Below, piece after piece: positions 32,673 to 39,647 of a stretch of DNA of 39,647 bases (the stretch's first letter is position 1; each line of letters starts with the position of its first letter). The stretch is from an uncultured Alphaproteobacteria bacterium. GTDB lineage: Bacteria; Pseudomonadota; Alphaproteobacteria; Rhizobiales; Rhizobiaceae. The stretch is taken from contig CAKMZB010000003.1 of assembly GCA_929200315.1 (NCBI GenBank), positions 1 to 39,647 of the forward strand. Direction: 5' to 3'. Made by a program: the position numbers and the translations under genes. The notes beneath the pieces are model-generated. The model did no database searches and was not told where the DNA came from. It saw nothing but the letters and a program-made list of their open reading frames with translations.

Positions 32673-34207
32673 GCCGCCGTCCACCGGTAGAGGAAGACTT
32701 CCGAAACCGGCTTGCCATCGAGGTTCAATTGCGCACGCAGCTCCATCGATGTCGCCGTTCCGGGATCGAAGGTGAAGGCCAGCCTCAAACCGCCCGTCGC
32801 CGGGTTGCGCTGCAGGATACCGCCGGAAACCTTGCCGCGGTTTGCAGACGTGTGGATCGTGAAGGCTTCGGGGTCGGTTTCCATTGCCGGACCGCCGTTA
32901 AATTCAACCGCAACGACCCGCCCCTCTTCAAAGACCCGCGCGCCCATGGCGGTGTCGATGACCATCGCTCCATCAAAGGCAATTGGCGCCTCATCGCACC
33001 AGTCGAGCCGGTAGCGCATTGTATGCGCTTGCCCCGCCGCGAGCGGTTCGCGCGGACGCCAATAGGCGACAATGTTGTCGTAGATTTCCTTCTCCGCCGG
33101 GATTTCCACCAGTGTCACCGCGCCTTTGCCCCAGCCGTCGCCGGGTGTCACCCAAAGACCGGGGCGACGGTGATAATGGGCTTGCAGATCGCCATAGTCG
33201 GAAAGCGCTCGCGGCCGCTGCATCAGGCCAAAGCCACGCGGGTTCATGTCCACGAACGATGAAACTTGCAGCTTTGATGGGTTGGCGAGGGGCCGCCAAA
33301 GGTGCTCCCCCGCACCATTGGCAATCAGCAAACCATCTGAATCATGCACAGCCGCGCGAAAATCGTCGAAGCGCTGCTGGTTGGTACGATCAAAGAGGAA
33401 CATGCTCGTCTGTGGCGCAATGCCAACATGGGTGAGATCAACGCGGGGAAAAAGCACAGCCTCAATGTTCATCGCCGTTGGCGAGCCTGGTTGGATGTCA
33501 AACGTGTAGAGCCCTGCCACTGACGGGCTGTCGAGTACCGCATGAACCACAACACGATCGGAGCCGGGGTCTGGTTTTTCTATGAAGAAGGAGCGGAAGG
33601 CGGGGAATTCTTCCCCGTCGGGATCACCCGTATTCAGCGCCAACCCTCGCGCGGAGAGGCCATAGGCCTGCCCTCGCCCGATGGCGCGGAAATAACTCGC
33701 CCCTTGGAAAACGCAGAATTCCGACTTGTTGGTCGGATCGTTCATCAGCGCGTTCAGGCGAAAGCCGGAATAGCCGAGGGCTTCGTCACCGGTGGCATCA
33801 GAGAGGTCCGGCACCTGGTCGGTCTTTGTGAAAACGTTGCGGTCGAAATGCAGCGGACGGACCATCCCGTCCTCGATGACGGAGATTTCCACTGGCTCTG
33901 GGAAATAGAGGCCCGGGGCGAAGGTCTCTACCTCAAAGGGCGACGACGTGCCGCGCCAAAGGGCGGCGGTGTGTTTGAAAATGATGTTGCGATACTGGTC
34001 GTAGTTCAGCGCCTTCCAGTCCGCCGGCACCTGCGGCGGCGCACGATAGGCTGCCACCGCCCGCGCCTTCACTGTCGCCAGTAGGTCCTCTCGCGAAAAA
34101 GCGTGGGCCGGGCCGAGTTTCAGCCGCGCCTGGTCCTGCGCGAAGGCCGGCATCCGCGCTGTTGCGGCAAGTGCCATGAGAGAAACAAGAGTGCGGCGGG
34201 TCAGCAT
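32669..34207 (-). CDS. opgG: Glucan biosynthesis periplasmic protein OpgG/OpgD
   Basis: A 512-residue periplasmic protein needed for glucan backbone assembly or branching. The signal peptide begins LTRRTLVSL, with a twin-arginine-like TRRT motif, then AMAFAQ-like cleavage (MPAFAQDQ). Tat signals are typical of the OpgD paralogue, so the opgG/opgD call is open. Conserved segments: FEVETFAPGLYFPEPVEI, GYSGFRLNAL, RPALSDYGDLQAHYHRRPGLWVTP (read as QAHYHRRPGLW) and the C-terminal Ig-like region. It starts one base after the opgC stop and overlaps opgH. Confidence 0.9.
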   Translation of the reverse strand: MLTRRTLVSLMALAATARMPAFAQDQARLKLGPAHAFSREDLLATVKARAVAAYRAPPQVPADWKALNYDQYRNIIFKHTAALWRGTSSPFEVETFAPGLYFPEPVEISVIEDGMVRPLHFDRNVFTKTDQVPDLSDATGDEALGYSGFRLNALMNDPTNKSEFCVFQGASYFRAIGRGQAYGLSARGLALNTGDPDGEEFPAFRSFFIEKPDPGSDRVVVHAVLDSPSVAGLYTFDIQPGSPTAMNIEAVLFPRVDLTHVGIAPQTSMFLFDRTNQQRFDDFRAAVHDSDGLLIANGAGEHLWRPLANPSKLQVSSFVDMNPRGFGLMQRPRALSDYGDLQAHYHRRPGLWVTPGDGWGKGAVTLVEIPAEKEIYDNIVAYWRPREPLAAGQAHTMRYRLDWCDEAPIAFDGAMVIDTAMGARVFEEGRVVAVEFNGGPAMETDPEAFTIHTSANRGKVSGGILQRNPATGGLRLAFTFDPGTATSMELRAQLNLDGKPVSEVFLYRWTAA

Positions 34208-34208
34208 A

Positions 34209-35477
34209 TCAGTCCGCCCTCTGCGCGGGCACGTGTCCCGCCAGCGTTACAGCCCCTGTTCCGGCCCCAACCGCCACGGGACCGGGTTCTGCGGGAAGAC
34301 CGCGCCACGGCTGGCCCTTGAACCAGGCCACCAGATAAGCGATGCCGACCAGCCCCGCAAAACCGATCCCGTTGCCGAGCAAGGCCATCGGCCAGGAATT
34401 GCCGAAAACGCGGAACAACATCCCCACGCATTGGGCGATGACGAGCGAAGAAATAAAGACGGCGAGCGATTGCTGCCCGACCTTGCGGATCACATCCACC
34501 GCAACTTGCGCGGCACCAAGATTGGAGATGCGAGAGCCCATCGGCCCGACTGCTGCCCAGGCAAGATAGGCAAGCGACAGGAAGTGGACATAACGCAGGA
34601 TCCCGAAGGAGGTCTTGGAGCGCCACGGCCGAATGTCGCCATAGAAGTCTCGCACCCCCGGCAACCCGTTGCGGATGCGGTAATAGGCGATGGGGATCGT
34701 CACCAGCGCGATCACAGCCGCGATGATGATGAGGCGTTTGTTGACGGGCGGCGGTTTGATCCAGCCGCTCATCAACGCAAAGCCCGTGAAGAACACGAGC
34801 TGCCAGCCGAACGGGTTGAAGAACCAGCCGCGCTCGGTCCACGGTTCAGCAGGGAAGTTGATGGGCTCCAGCCCAACGAGTTTGGCATTCGCCATCGCCC
34901 AGAGCACCACCACCAGCGCCAGAGCCGCGTAAGGAGACAGCCGGTAGAGCCCCACCACCACCGGGATCAGCGCCAGGATCGCCAGATACATTGGCAGAAT
35001 GTCGAAATAATTCGGCACATAGGTGAGGGTGAACAGGCCAAAGACGAGTTCCGGCGTCTTGGTCATGAAGTGCTTCAGATTGAGAGCTGTAACATAGGAT
35101 TTGTCCCAATTGTCGGAGACGAAAACCCCCGCCTTATCGAAGGCGATGCACAGCAGCAGAACAGCAAAGAAGAGGCCAATATGGGCCCAATAGACCTGCC
35201 AGATGCGGTGGGCGATGCGGGCCGCGCCCATCCACCAGCCGCGCCGTGCAAAAACACCTCCAAATGCGATGGCAGACGCCATACCGGAGCAGAAAACAAA
35301 GATTTCCGTCGCATCGGAAAAACCGAACCGCGCGGGAATCCACAGCGCCCACCAGTCTTTGGGCGTGTGGGCGATGAAGATGATGAACATCGCCATGCCA
35401 CGGAAGAAATCCAGCCGCGGATCGCGGGCCTTGGGCACCGCACCCGCCTTCTGCGCTGCTGAGACCTGCGACGTCAT
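34209..35477 (-). CDS. opgC: OpgC-type glucan modification membrane protein
   Basis: A 422-residue protein with about ten membrane helices. The N-terminal DPRLDFFRGMAMFIIFIAHTP and FGFSDATEIFVFCSGMASA are the OpgC family signature (acyltransferase-like). OpgC decorates periplasmic glucans with succinyl groups, giving them negative charge. It begins two bases after the TPR gene stop (TAGAGATG) and ends one base before opgG, so the four genes form a tight operon, all on the minus strand. The C-terminal tail is proline/glycine-rich. Confidence 0.92.
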   Translation of the reverse strand: MTSQVSAAQKAGAVPKARDPRLDFFRGMAMFIIFIAHTPKDWWALWIPARFGFSDATEIFVFCSGMASAIAFGGVFARRGWWMGAARIAHRIWQVYWAHIGLFFAVLLLCIAFDKAGVFVSDNWDKSYVTALNLKHFMTKTPELVFGLFTLTYVPNYFDILPMYLAILALIPVVVGLYRLSPYAALALVVVLWAMANAKLVGLEPINFPAEPWTERGWFFNPFGWQLVFFTGFALMSGWIKPPPVNKRLIIIAAVIALVTIPIAYYRIRNGLPGVRDFYGDIRPWRSKTSFGILRYVHFLSLAYLAWAAVGPMGSRISNLGAAQVAVDVIRKVGQQSLAVFISSLVIAQCVGMLFRVFGNSWPMALLGNGIGFAGLVGIAYLVAWFKGQPWRGLPAEPGPVAVGAGTGAVTLAGHVPAQRAD

Positions 35478-35479
35478 CT

Positions 35480-36862
35480 CTAGGCGGCCACCACCGGGGT
35501 GTGGGACACGCGTTCAGCGTCTGCCAGGCGCCCCAACCGCTCGGCTGCAAAGCGGTCAAGTTTCCCTCCGGCGCGTGCGGCGCGGGTTTCCAGCAGATCA
35601 CCAGCGGCAAGATGACACCCGCCGCGGATTGCCGCTTCCACCGTCAACCGCTCAAAAACATCCCGCTGGGCATGGCTGCCGCCAACCGATTGCAGCGCAC
35701 CATGACCATTGTGCAGATGGCGAAAGGCTGTGGTGAAATCCCCTTCCCCGAAGGCTTCCAACCCCTCGGCCACATCAAGCCCGGGATGGGCGTAAACGGC
35801 GTTCATCTCACTCTCCTCAGATGCTGCGCAGCGCCGCATGCGCGCGAGCAGCTCCTTGACCGCATCATCACGACCCCCGCCGATTAAGGCCAGCATATAG
35901 TGAAGATCGGCAAAAGGGAGGCATCCATCGCCGGTGCGGGTTTCGCAAATATCGGCAAGCTCTTCCCAGCGTGTGCCAACATTGTGGCCGTCGAGCTCCA
36001 GACGCGACAAGATCGAGGCTGCGTTGGAAATATCGCGGTAATCGTCGGTCTGGTCGGCGCGGATCTGACGGTCATAGAGGTCAAGGACCGCGTCAATCTC
36101 ACCGCGATTGAGGTGCATCAGCCCCAGATGCCACCAGACGTGATAGCGGAAATTGTTGCAATGGGCCCAAGCCTTCTGCCGTGTGCCAAGCCACTCAATC
36201 CCGGCCGCGGAATCGCTGTTCATCTCGTGGACGTGAGCGACGGCATGGAGACCCCAGGCGTCATCCGGCGCATGAGCAACACCGGCACGACCCGCCTTTT
36301 CCGCACGGGCATATTCGCCGGTCTCTTCCAGCGTGAAAGCGTGGCAGCCAAGGGCATAACCATGGGCTGCGTGGTCTTGGCCAAGGGCGGGAAGCACGGT
36401 CTCAATAGAGCGGCGCATCCCGGCACCATCACCGAGGACGAAGCGAATAGACTGGACAAGCTTCATCGCCAGCACATCTTCACGATGATGGACGAGATGG
36501 GCGTCGAGCCGAGCAGCGGCACGGCGAGGCGATCCGCCCTCCATCCAGTCTGCAAGCGCAAGGATGAAGATCTGTTCGCGGGCGGTGACGGGGCAGTGGG
36601 CGGCAGCCGTCTTGGCGGCTTTCAAGCTTGCGCGGGCCACATCCATCATCTCACGTCGGGCCAACAGGGCGCAGAAAAACCCTTTTGCCGCATGGGCAAG
36701 GGCGAAATCAGGATCACTCGCCAGCACTCGCGCCAGGTGATCGGGTGTTACGGCAGCATGGGCGAGGAAGCCAAACTGCACCGCGTTCCACGCCTCCAGA
36801 TCACCTGTTAAGGCAAGGCTTGTGGGTTGGCCGAAACAATCGCTGCGGGGAATTATGGTCAT
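35480..36862 (-). CDS. TTC38-like tetratricopeptide repeat protein
   Basis: A 460-residue cytoplasmic TPR protein of the TTC38-like type: TGDLEAWNAVQFGFLAHAAVTPDHLARVLASDPDFALAHAAKGFFC (read as DPDFALAHAAKGF), REQIFILALADWMEGG, YALGCHAFTLEETGEYARAEKAGR and WHLGLMHLNRGEIDAVLDLYD. No catalytic motif is visible. The start ATG 36862 was chosen over 36952 for its family-like N-terminus. It is the first gene of the opg operon with only two bases to opgC, which implies shared expression and possibly a role in glucan synthesis or its control. The family's function is not established. Confidence 0.8.
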   Translation of the reverse strand: MTIIPRSDCFGQPTSLALTGDLEAWNAVQFGFLAHAAVTPDHLARVLASDPDFALAHAAKGFFCALLARREMMDVARASLKAAKTAAAHCPVTAREQIFILALADWMEGGSPRRAAARLDAHLVHHREDVLAMKLVQSIRFVLGDGAGMRRSIETVLPALGQDHAAHGYALGCHAFTLEETGEYARAEKAGRAGVAHAPDDAWGLHAVAHVHEMNSDSAAGIEWLGTRQKAWAHCNNFRYHVWWHLGLMHLNRGEIDAVLDLYDRQIRADQTDDYRDISNAASILSRLELDGHNVGTRWEELADICETRTGDGCLPFADLHYMLALIGGGRDDAVKELLARMRRCAASEESEMNAVYAHPGLDVAEGLEAFGEGDFTTAFRHLHNGHGALQSVGGSHAQRDVFERLTVEAAIRGGCHLAAGDLLETRAARAGGKLDRFAAERLGRLADAERVSHTPVVAA

Positions 36863-37017
36863 GCTGTCTTCAGGCTCCAAAAATGCGCGCAAATCAACGC
36901 CTTGCCATTTGACCACCCGATAGCAGGATGGACCAATCAGAATGGGTGACAATGTTGTGAAATCACCGCTGAACCACGCCTGAACGGCGAGAGCCTCACG
37001 GACCTTTATGTGCCACG

Positions 37018-37060
37018 ATCATTCTTCTGATTGATCGCAGTGGCCTGAATATGTCAGGCC
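37018..37060. promoter_or_regulatory. Two inverted repeats before the YeeE-like gene
   Basis: GATCA...TGATC spans about 37018-37035. GGCCTGA-N5-TCAGGCC spans 37042-37060 and ends nine bases before the ATG at 37070. The second hairpin would cover the ribosome binding region, so it may control translation, or it may be an operator for a dimeric repressor. Confidence 0.4.
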
Positions 37061-37069
37061 TTTGTAATC

Positions 37070-38242
37070 ATGAGTGCAACTGTCACAAAATCCTCCGGAC
37101 CAGTCCCGGTCATTCGGACCCTGCCAGCCTTGATAGCGCTGACTGCTGTTGCCTGGCTTGCGGTGGACGAACGCGGCTTGCGCATGGCTCTGGTAGTAGC
37201 GATCGGAGCCTTTGCAGGCTTTGCGCTTTATCACGCGGCATTTGGCTTTACCGGCGCGTGGAAGCGCATCATCACCGAGCGGCGCGGGGCGGGATTGCGG
37301 GCGCAGATGCTGCTGCTCGTTGGCACATCGCTCATCACCTATCCGCTGCTGGCTTATGGGCTGCCTGAATTTCTGGCCGAAAGTGGCGCGCGAAGCGGGG
37401 CTTTCGTCTTCTCCATGGGAGTCGCTGCCGCCATCGGCGCGACCATGTTTGGCGCTGGAATGCAGCTTGGCGGCGGCTGCGGGTCAGGCACGCTTTTTAC
37501 CGTCGGCGGTGGCTCAACACGGATGATCGTAACGCTGGCCGCCTTCATCGCGGGTTCCCTCTGGGCCACCCATGACCTGCCCGCATGGCGCGAGCTGCCC
37601 CGGGTCGCACCGGTCTCCCTGGTGCGGGACTTCGGGCCATGGACGGCGCTCGCCATTCTCGCAGCTTTCGCCGCGCTGGTCGTCTTCGGCACGCGCGCGC
37701 TAGAGCGGAAGACCCATGGAGGGGTGGAGCCAATGAAGCGCGAATGGTCCTTCTGGCGCGGGCCTTGGCGGCCGCTCTATGGCGCAGTGGCGCTCATCAT
37801 CGTCTCCATTGCGACGATATTGGTGGTGGGGCGTCCCTGGGGCATCACATCAGGTTTTGCGCTTTGGGGGGCGAAAATCGCGACCACGTTCGGCGTTGAT
37901 GTCGCCGCCTGGCCCTATTGGCGCGGGCAGGCGGGGCGGATCGAAGTTTCGGTCTTTTCAGACGTCACCTCGGTGATGAATTTTGCAATCGTCATTGGAG
38001 CGTTTGGCGCGGCAATGGCTGCCGGACGGTTTAAGCCGACCCTTTCCATCGGCTGGCGCGGCGTCGCCACCGCAATCGCGGGCGGGTTGCTGATGGGTTA
38101 CGGCGCACGGCTTTCCGGCGGCTGTAACATCGGCGCCTATCTCGGCGGCATCATTTCCGGCTCGCTCCATGGCTGGGTGTGGCTCGTCTTCGCCTTTGCA
38201 GGCTCCACCGCGACGGTGCTCGCACTCAACAAGCGAGCCTAG
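37070..38242 (+). CDS. YeeE/YedE family sulfur-compound transporter
   Basis: A 390-residue membrane protein of the YeeE/YedE (DUF395) family with about nine hydrophobic segments. The two pseudo-symmetric signature cysteine motifs are GGGCGSGTLFTVGGG (about residue 135-150) and LSGGCNIGAYLGGI (about 345-358). Characterised members (TsuA) take up thiosulfate using conserved cysteines, so a sulfur species is the likely substrate. No TusA-like partner is adjacent. The stop TAG shares its CTAG with the convergent enzyme gene. Divergent from the opg operon. Confidence 0.88.
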   Translation: MSATVTKSSGPVPVIRTLPALIALTAVAWLAVDERGLRMALVVAIGAFAGFALYHAAFGFTGAWKRIITERRGAGLRAQMLLLVGTSLITYPLLAYGLPEFLAESGARSGAFVFSMGVAAAIGATMFGAGMQLGGGCGSGTLFTVGGGSTRMIVTLAAFIAGSLWATHDLPAWRELPRVAPVSLVRDFGPWTALAILAAFAALVVFGTRALERKTHGGVEPMKREWSFWRGPWRPLYGAVALIIVSIATILVVGRPWGITSGFALWGAKIATTFGVDVAAWPYWRGQAGRIEVSVFSDVTSVMNFAIVIGAFGAAMAAGRFKPTLSIGWRGVATAIAGGLLMGYGARLSGGCNIGAYLGGIISGSLHGWVWLVFAFAGSTATVLALNKRA

Positions 38243-39647
38243 AACGTCCCGTCATAGGCGCGGCGACCAATACGGCAGGCGAGAACGGTAAATGTGTCGC
38301 GCGACAGGGCAACGTCCGCCTCACTGGCGAGGGTGTCTACATCATCCACCCAAACGCCATGTCCGCCCATAGCAGCGGCGATTGCGGGAAAGTCCGATCC
38401 GGAAAAATCAACGCCCACATTGGCCCGCTGAGAGCCGCGCTGTTTCATCTCGATGAGGGTGAGGCTCTCATCCACCAACACGCAGATGATGAGCGGGATT
38501 TTATGATCGCGGAGCGTCGCAAGTTCGCCGAGACCCATCTCCATGCCGCCGTCGCCAACGAAGGAACAAACCGGCGTATCCGGCGCAATCAGCTTATAGC
38601 CAGCACCAATCGGCACCGAACAAGCCATGGTGCAAAGCGCGGTCGATTGCAGCATCTGGCGTGGAGCGCGGCACGCCCAGACCTGGGACAGCAAAATGCG
38701 GTGCGCACCGGAATCGGCAGTGATGACGGTGTCCTCCGGTAAATTGTCGCGCAGGGTCGCGAAAACCTGCCCAGGACCCCATTCGGCGGGCGTGGCAAAG
38801 GCTTCAGCAAGCGCCACCCTGGCCGACACCGGTTCGCCATTTATCCAGTTTTCATGGGCGGTGACGGCGTTGGCGAGCGCCTCAATATGGCCGCGCACAT
38901 CGCCTTCCAGCGTATGGGTCGGACTGTGCATTCCGTGGTCGCGGGCGACGGGACTGATGTCCACAACCGCCGAATTGTCAGCGAAGGGAAAACGCCAACC
39001 GACACGCATTTCTATCGGATCATAGCCAGCCAGAATCACACAATCCGACGCCTTGATAAGCGGCAGGATCGTCCTGTCGGATTTCGGCGAAAGGCCGTGA
39101 CCACCAAGGTCGAGTGCCGCAGCGTCCGCGCCAAGGAGACCCTTCGCCTTATAAGTCGCAATAACCGGGATGTTGCCCGCCAGAGCAAGCTTCGTCAGCA
39201 CATCGCCGGCACCGGTATTCACCGCATCAAGGCCGGCAATGATGAGCGGGCGTTCAGCCTTGTTCAGCGCGGCGGCAATAGCGCTGACATCAGCCAGAGC
39301 AGGAGCCGCGACTGGCGGAGCAGGCAAGGCCATCTCATCGCTCTCGCCTTCCGCCACGCCAATCGGCACGTCCACATGAACCGGGCCGGGTTGGCCGGAA
39401 ATGGCAAGCGCAATCGCCTTGTCGATCACAGCGCCCACAGCACCCGCTTCCGCACGGAAGGAACCTTTAACAATGGGGCGCAGCAGCTGTTGGTGGTCGA
39501 AAACCTGATGCGTGTAGGTGTGTGCCAGCGCACCATCCACGCAACCGGTCAAAAAGATCAGCGGCACCTTGTCCTGATGGGCATTGGCGACGGTGTTTGC
39601 CGCATTGGCGACCCCCGGGCCGATGGTGGCGAGCAGCACACCGGGAG
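38239..39647 (-). CDS. Thiamine-diphosphate enzyme, acetolactate-synthase-like (5' end outside window)
   Basis: The C-terminal 469 residues of a ThDP-dependent enzyme of the acetolactate synthase/benzoylformate decarboxylase superfamily. Visible: TIGPGVANAANTVANAH and PLIFLTG (end of the PYR domain), GQPGPVHVDVPIG (linker), a central Rossmann-like domain (ADVSAIAAALNKAERPLIIAGL, read as RPLIIAGL) and the ThDP/Mg site FVGDGGMEMGLGELAT. The Mg ligand normally N in GDG-N is less clear (VLVDESLTLIEMKQ). Substrate not assignable; decarboxylase, synthase and sulfo-acid variants exist. The start lies beyond 39647. Confidence 0.85.
   Translation of the reverse strand, partial: PGVLLATIGPGVANAANTVANAHQDKVPLIFLTGCVDGALAHTYTHQVFDHQQLLRPIVKGSFRAEAGAVGAVIDKAIALAISGQPGPVHVDVPIGVAEGESDEMALPAPPVAAPALADVSAIAAALNKAERPLIIAGLDAVNTGAGDVLTKLALAGNIPVIATYKAKGLLGADAAALDLGGHGLSPKSDRTILPLIKASDCVILAGYDPIEMRVGWRFPFADNSAVVDISPVARDHGMHSPTHTLEGDVRGHIEALANAVTAHENWINGEPVSARVALAEAFATPAEWGPGQVFATLRDNLPEDTVITADSGAHRILLSQVWACRAPRQMLQSTALCTMACSVPIGAGYKLIAPDTPVCSFVGDGGMEMGLGELATLRDHKIPLIICVLVDESLTLIEMKQRGSQRANVGVDFSGSDFPAIAAAMGGHGVWVDDVDTLASEADVALSRDTFTVLACRIGRRAYDGTF

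Noticed and set aside
34176-35462. Plus-strand frame of more than 400 codons opposite opgC
   Set aside because: Strongly charged, histidine/arginine/glutamate-rich translation that mirrors the opgC membrane helices; not a real gene.
1-39647. CRISPR array, toxin-antitoxin, restriction or other defence system, prophage
   Set aside because: I found no regularly spaced repeats, no Cas, toxin, methylase/nuclease or phage structural genes; the FkbM-type methyltransferase is a small-molecule or sugar enzyme by motif, not a DNA methylase.

Overview
The window looks like chromosomal DNA from an alphaproteobacterium, most likely of the order Hyphomicrobiales (Rhizobiales) or a close relative. The markers are cell-cycle regulators restricted to this class (SciP, TrcR, RcdA), the NepR-EcfG general stress pair, an Omp10-type lipoprotein, an aa3-oxidase subunit IV peptide and a rhizobial-type aglEFGAK alpha-glucoside locus. 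Most of the DNA is moderately GC-rich. Two stretches are visibly more AT-rich and look acquired or decayed: the left end (about 1-1500) and an islet around 22.1-23.6 kb.

Layout. 1-1.5 kb: an internally deleted IS3-family element and an orphan hypothetical gene. 1.5-3.8 kb: tRNA-Met(CAU) with a consensus promoter, mnmA, then sciP and a small FlbD-like Fis protein. 3.8-6.4 kb: a divergent DUF4198/HupE pair (possible metal handling) and a CDGSH-ferredoxin-CDGSH protein. 6.6-7.8 kb: the nepR-ecfG operon with a GGAAC-type promoter, and a divergent small membrane protein. 7.8-15.8 kb: aglEFGAK with the divergent LacI-type regulator aglR and a palindromic operator. 15.8-18.9 kb: small envelope proteins, a DUF2459 protein coupled to a class D beta-lactamase, a DoxX-like protein and an ABM monooxygenase. 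19.1-21 kb: an aldose 1-epimerase and a short-chain dehydrogenase.

21-24.7 kb: trcR, a degenerate DUF1192 copy, an AT-rich FkbM-type methyltransferase islet, an intact DUF1192 copy, a perfect CtrA box followed by an intrinsic terminator, then rcdA. 24.7-30.8 kb: a DUF882/M15 peptidase-like protein with a long tail, an NtrC-like regulator with a degenerate ATPase core, oligoendopeptidase F, an Omp10-like lipoprotein and COX subunit IV. 30.8-36.9 kb: a tightly packed four-gene operon (TPR protein, opgC, opgG, opgH) for osmoregulated periplasmic glucans. 37-39.6 kb: a YeeE/YedE transporter and a truncated thiamine-diphosphate enzyme.

How the genes relate. Uptake (AglEFG/K), hydrolysis (AglA) and probably sugar processing (GalM, SDR) form a carbohydrate theme. 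SciP, TrcR and RcdA all act in or around the CtrA circuit. The observations I would check first are: (i) the CtrA box plus terminator upstream of rcdA, which could define a cell-cycle-controlled small RNA; (ii) the duplicated DUF1192 segments flanking a foreign methyltransferase gene; (iii) an uncharacterised TPR protein leading the glucan operon; (iv) the NtrC-like regulator lacking both the GAFTGA loop and the Walker B acidic residues. I see no complete new defence or biosynthetic system.
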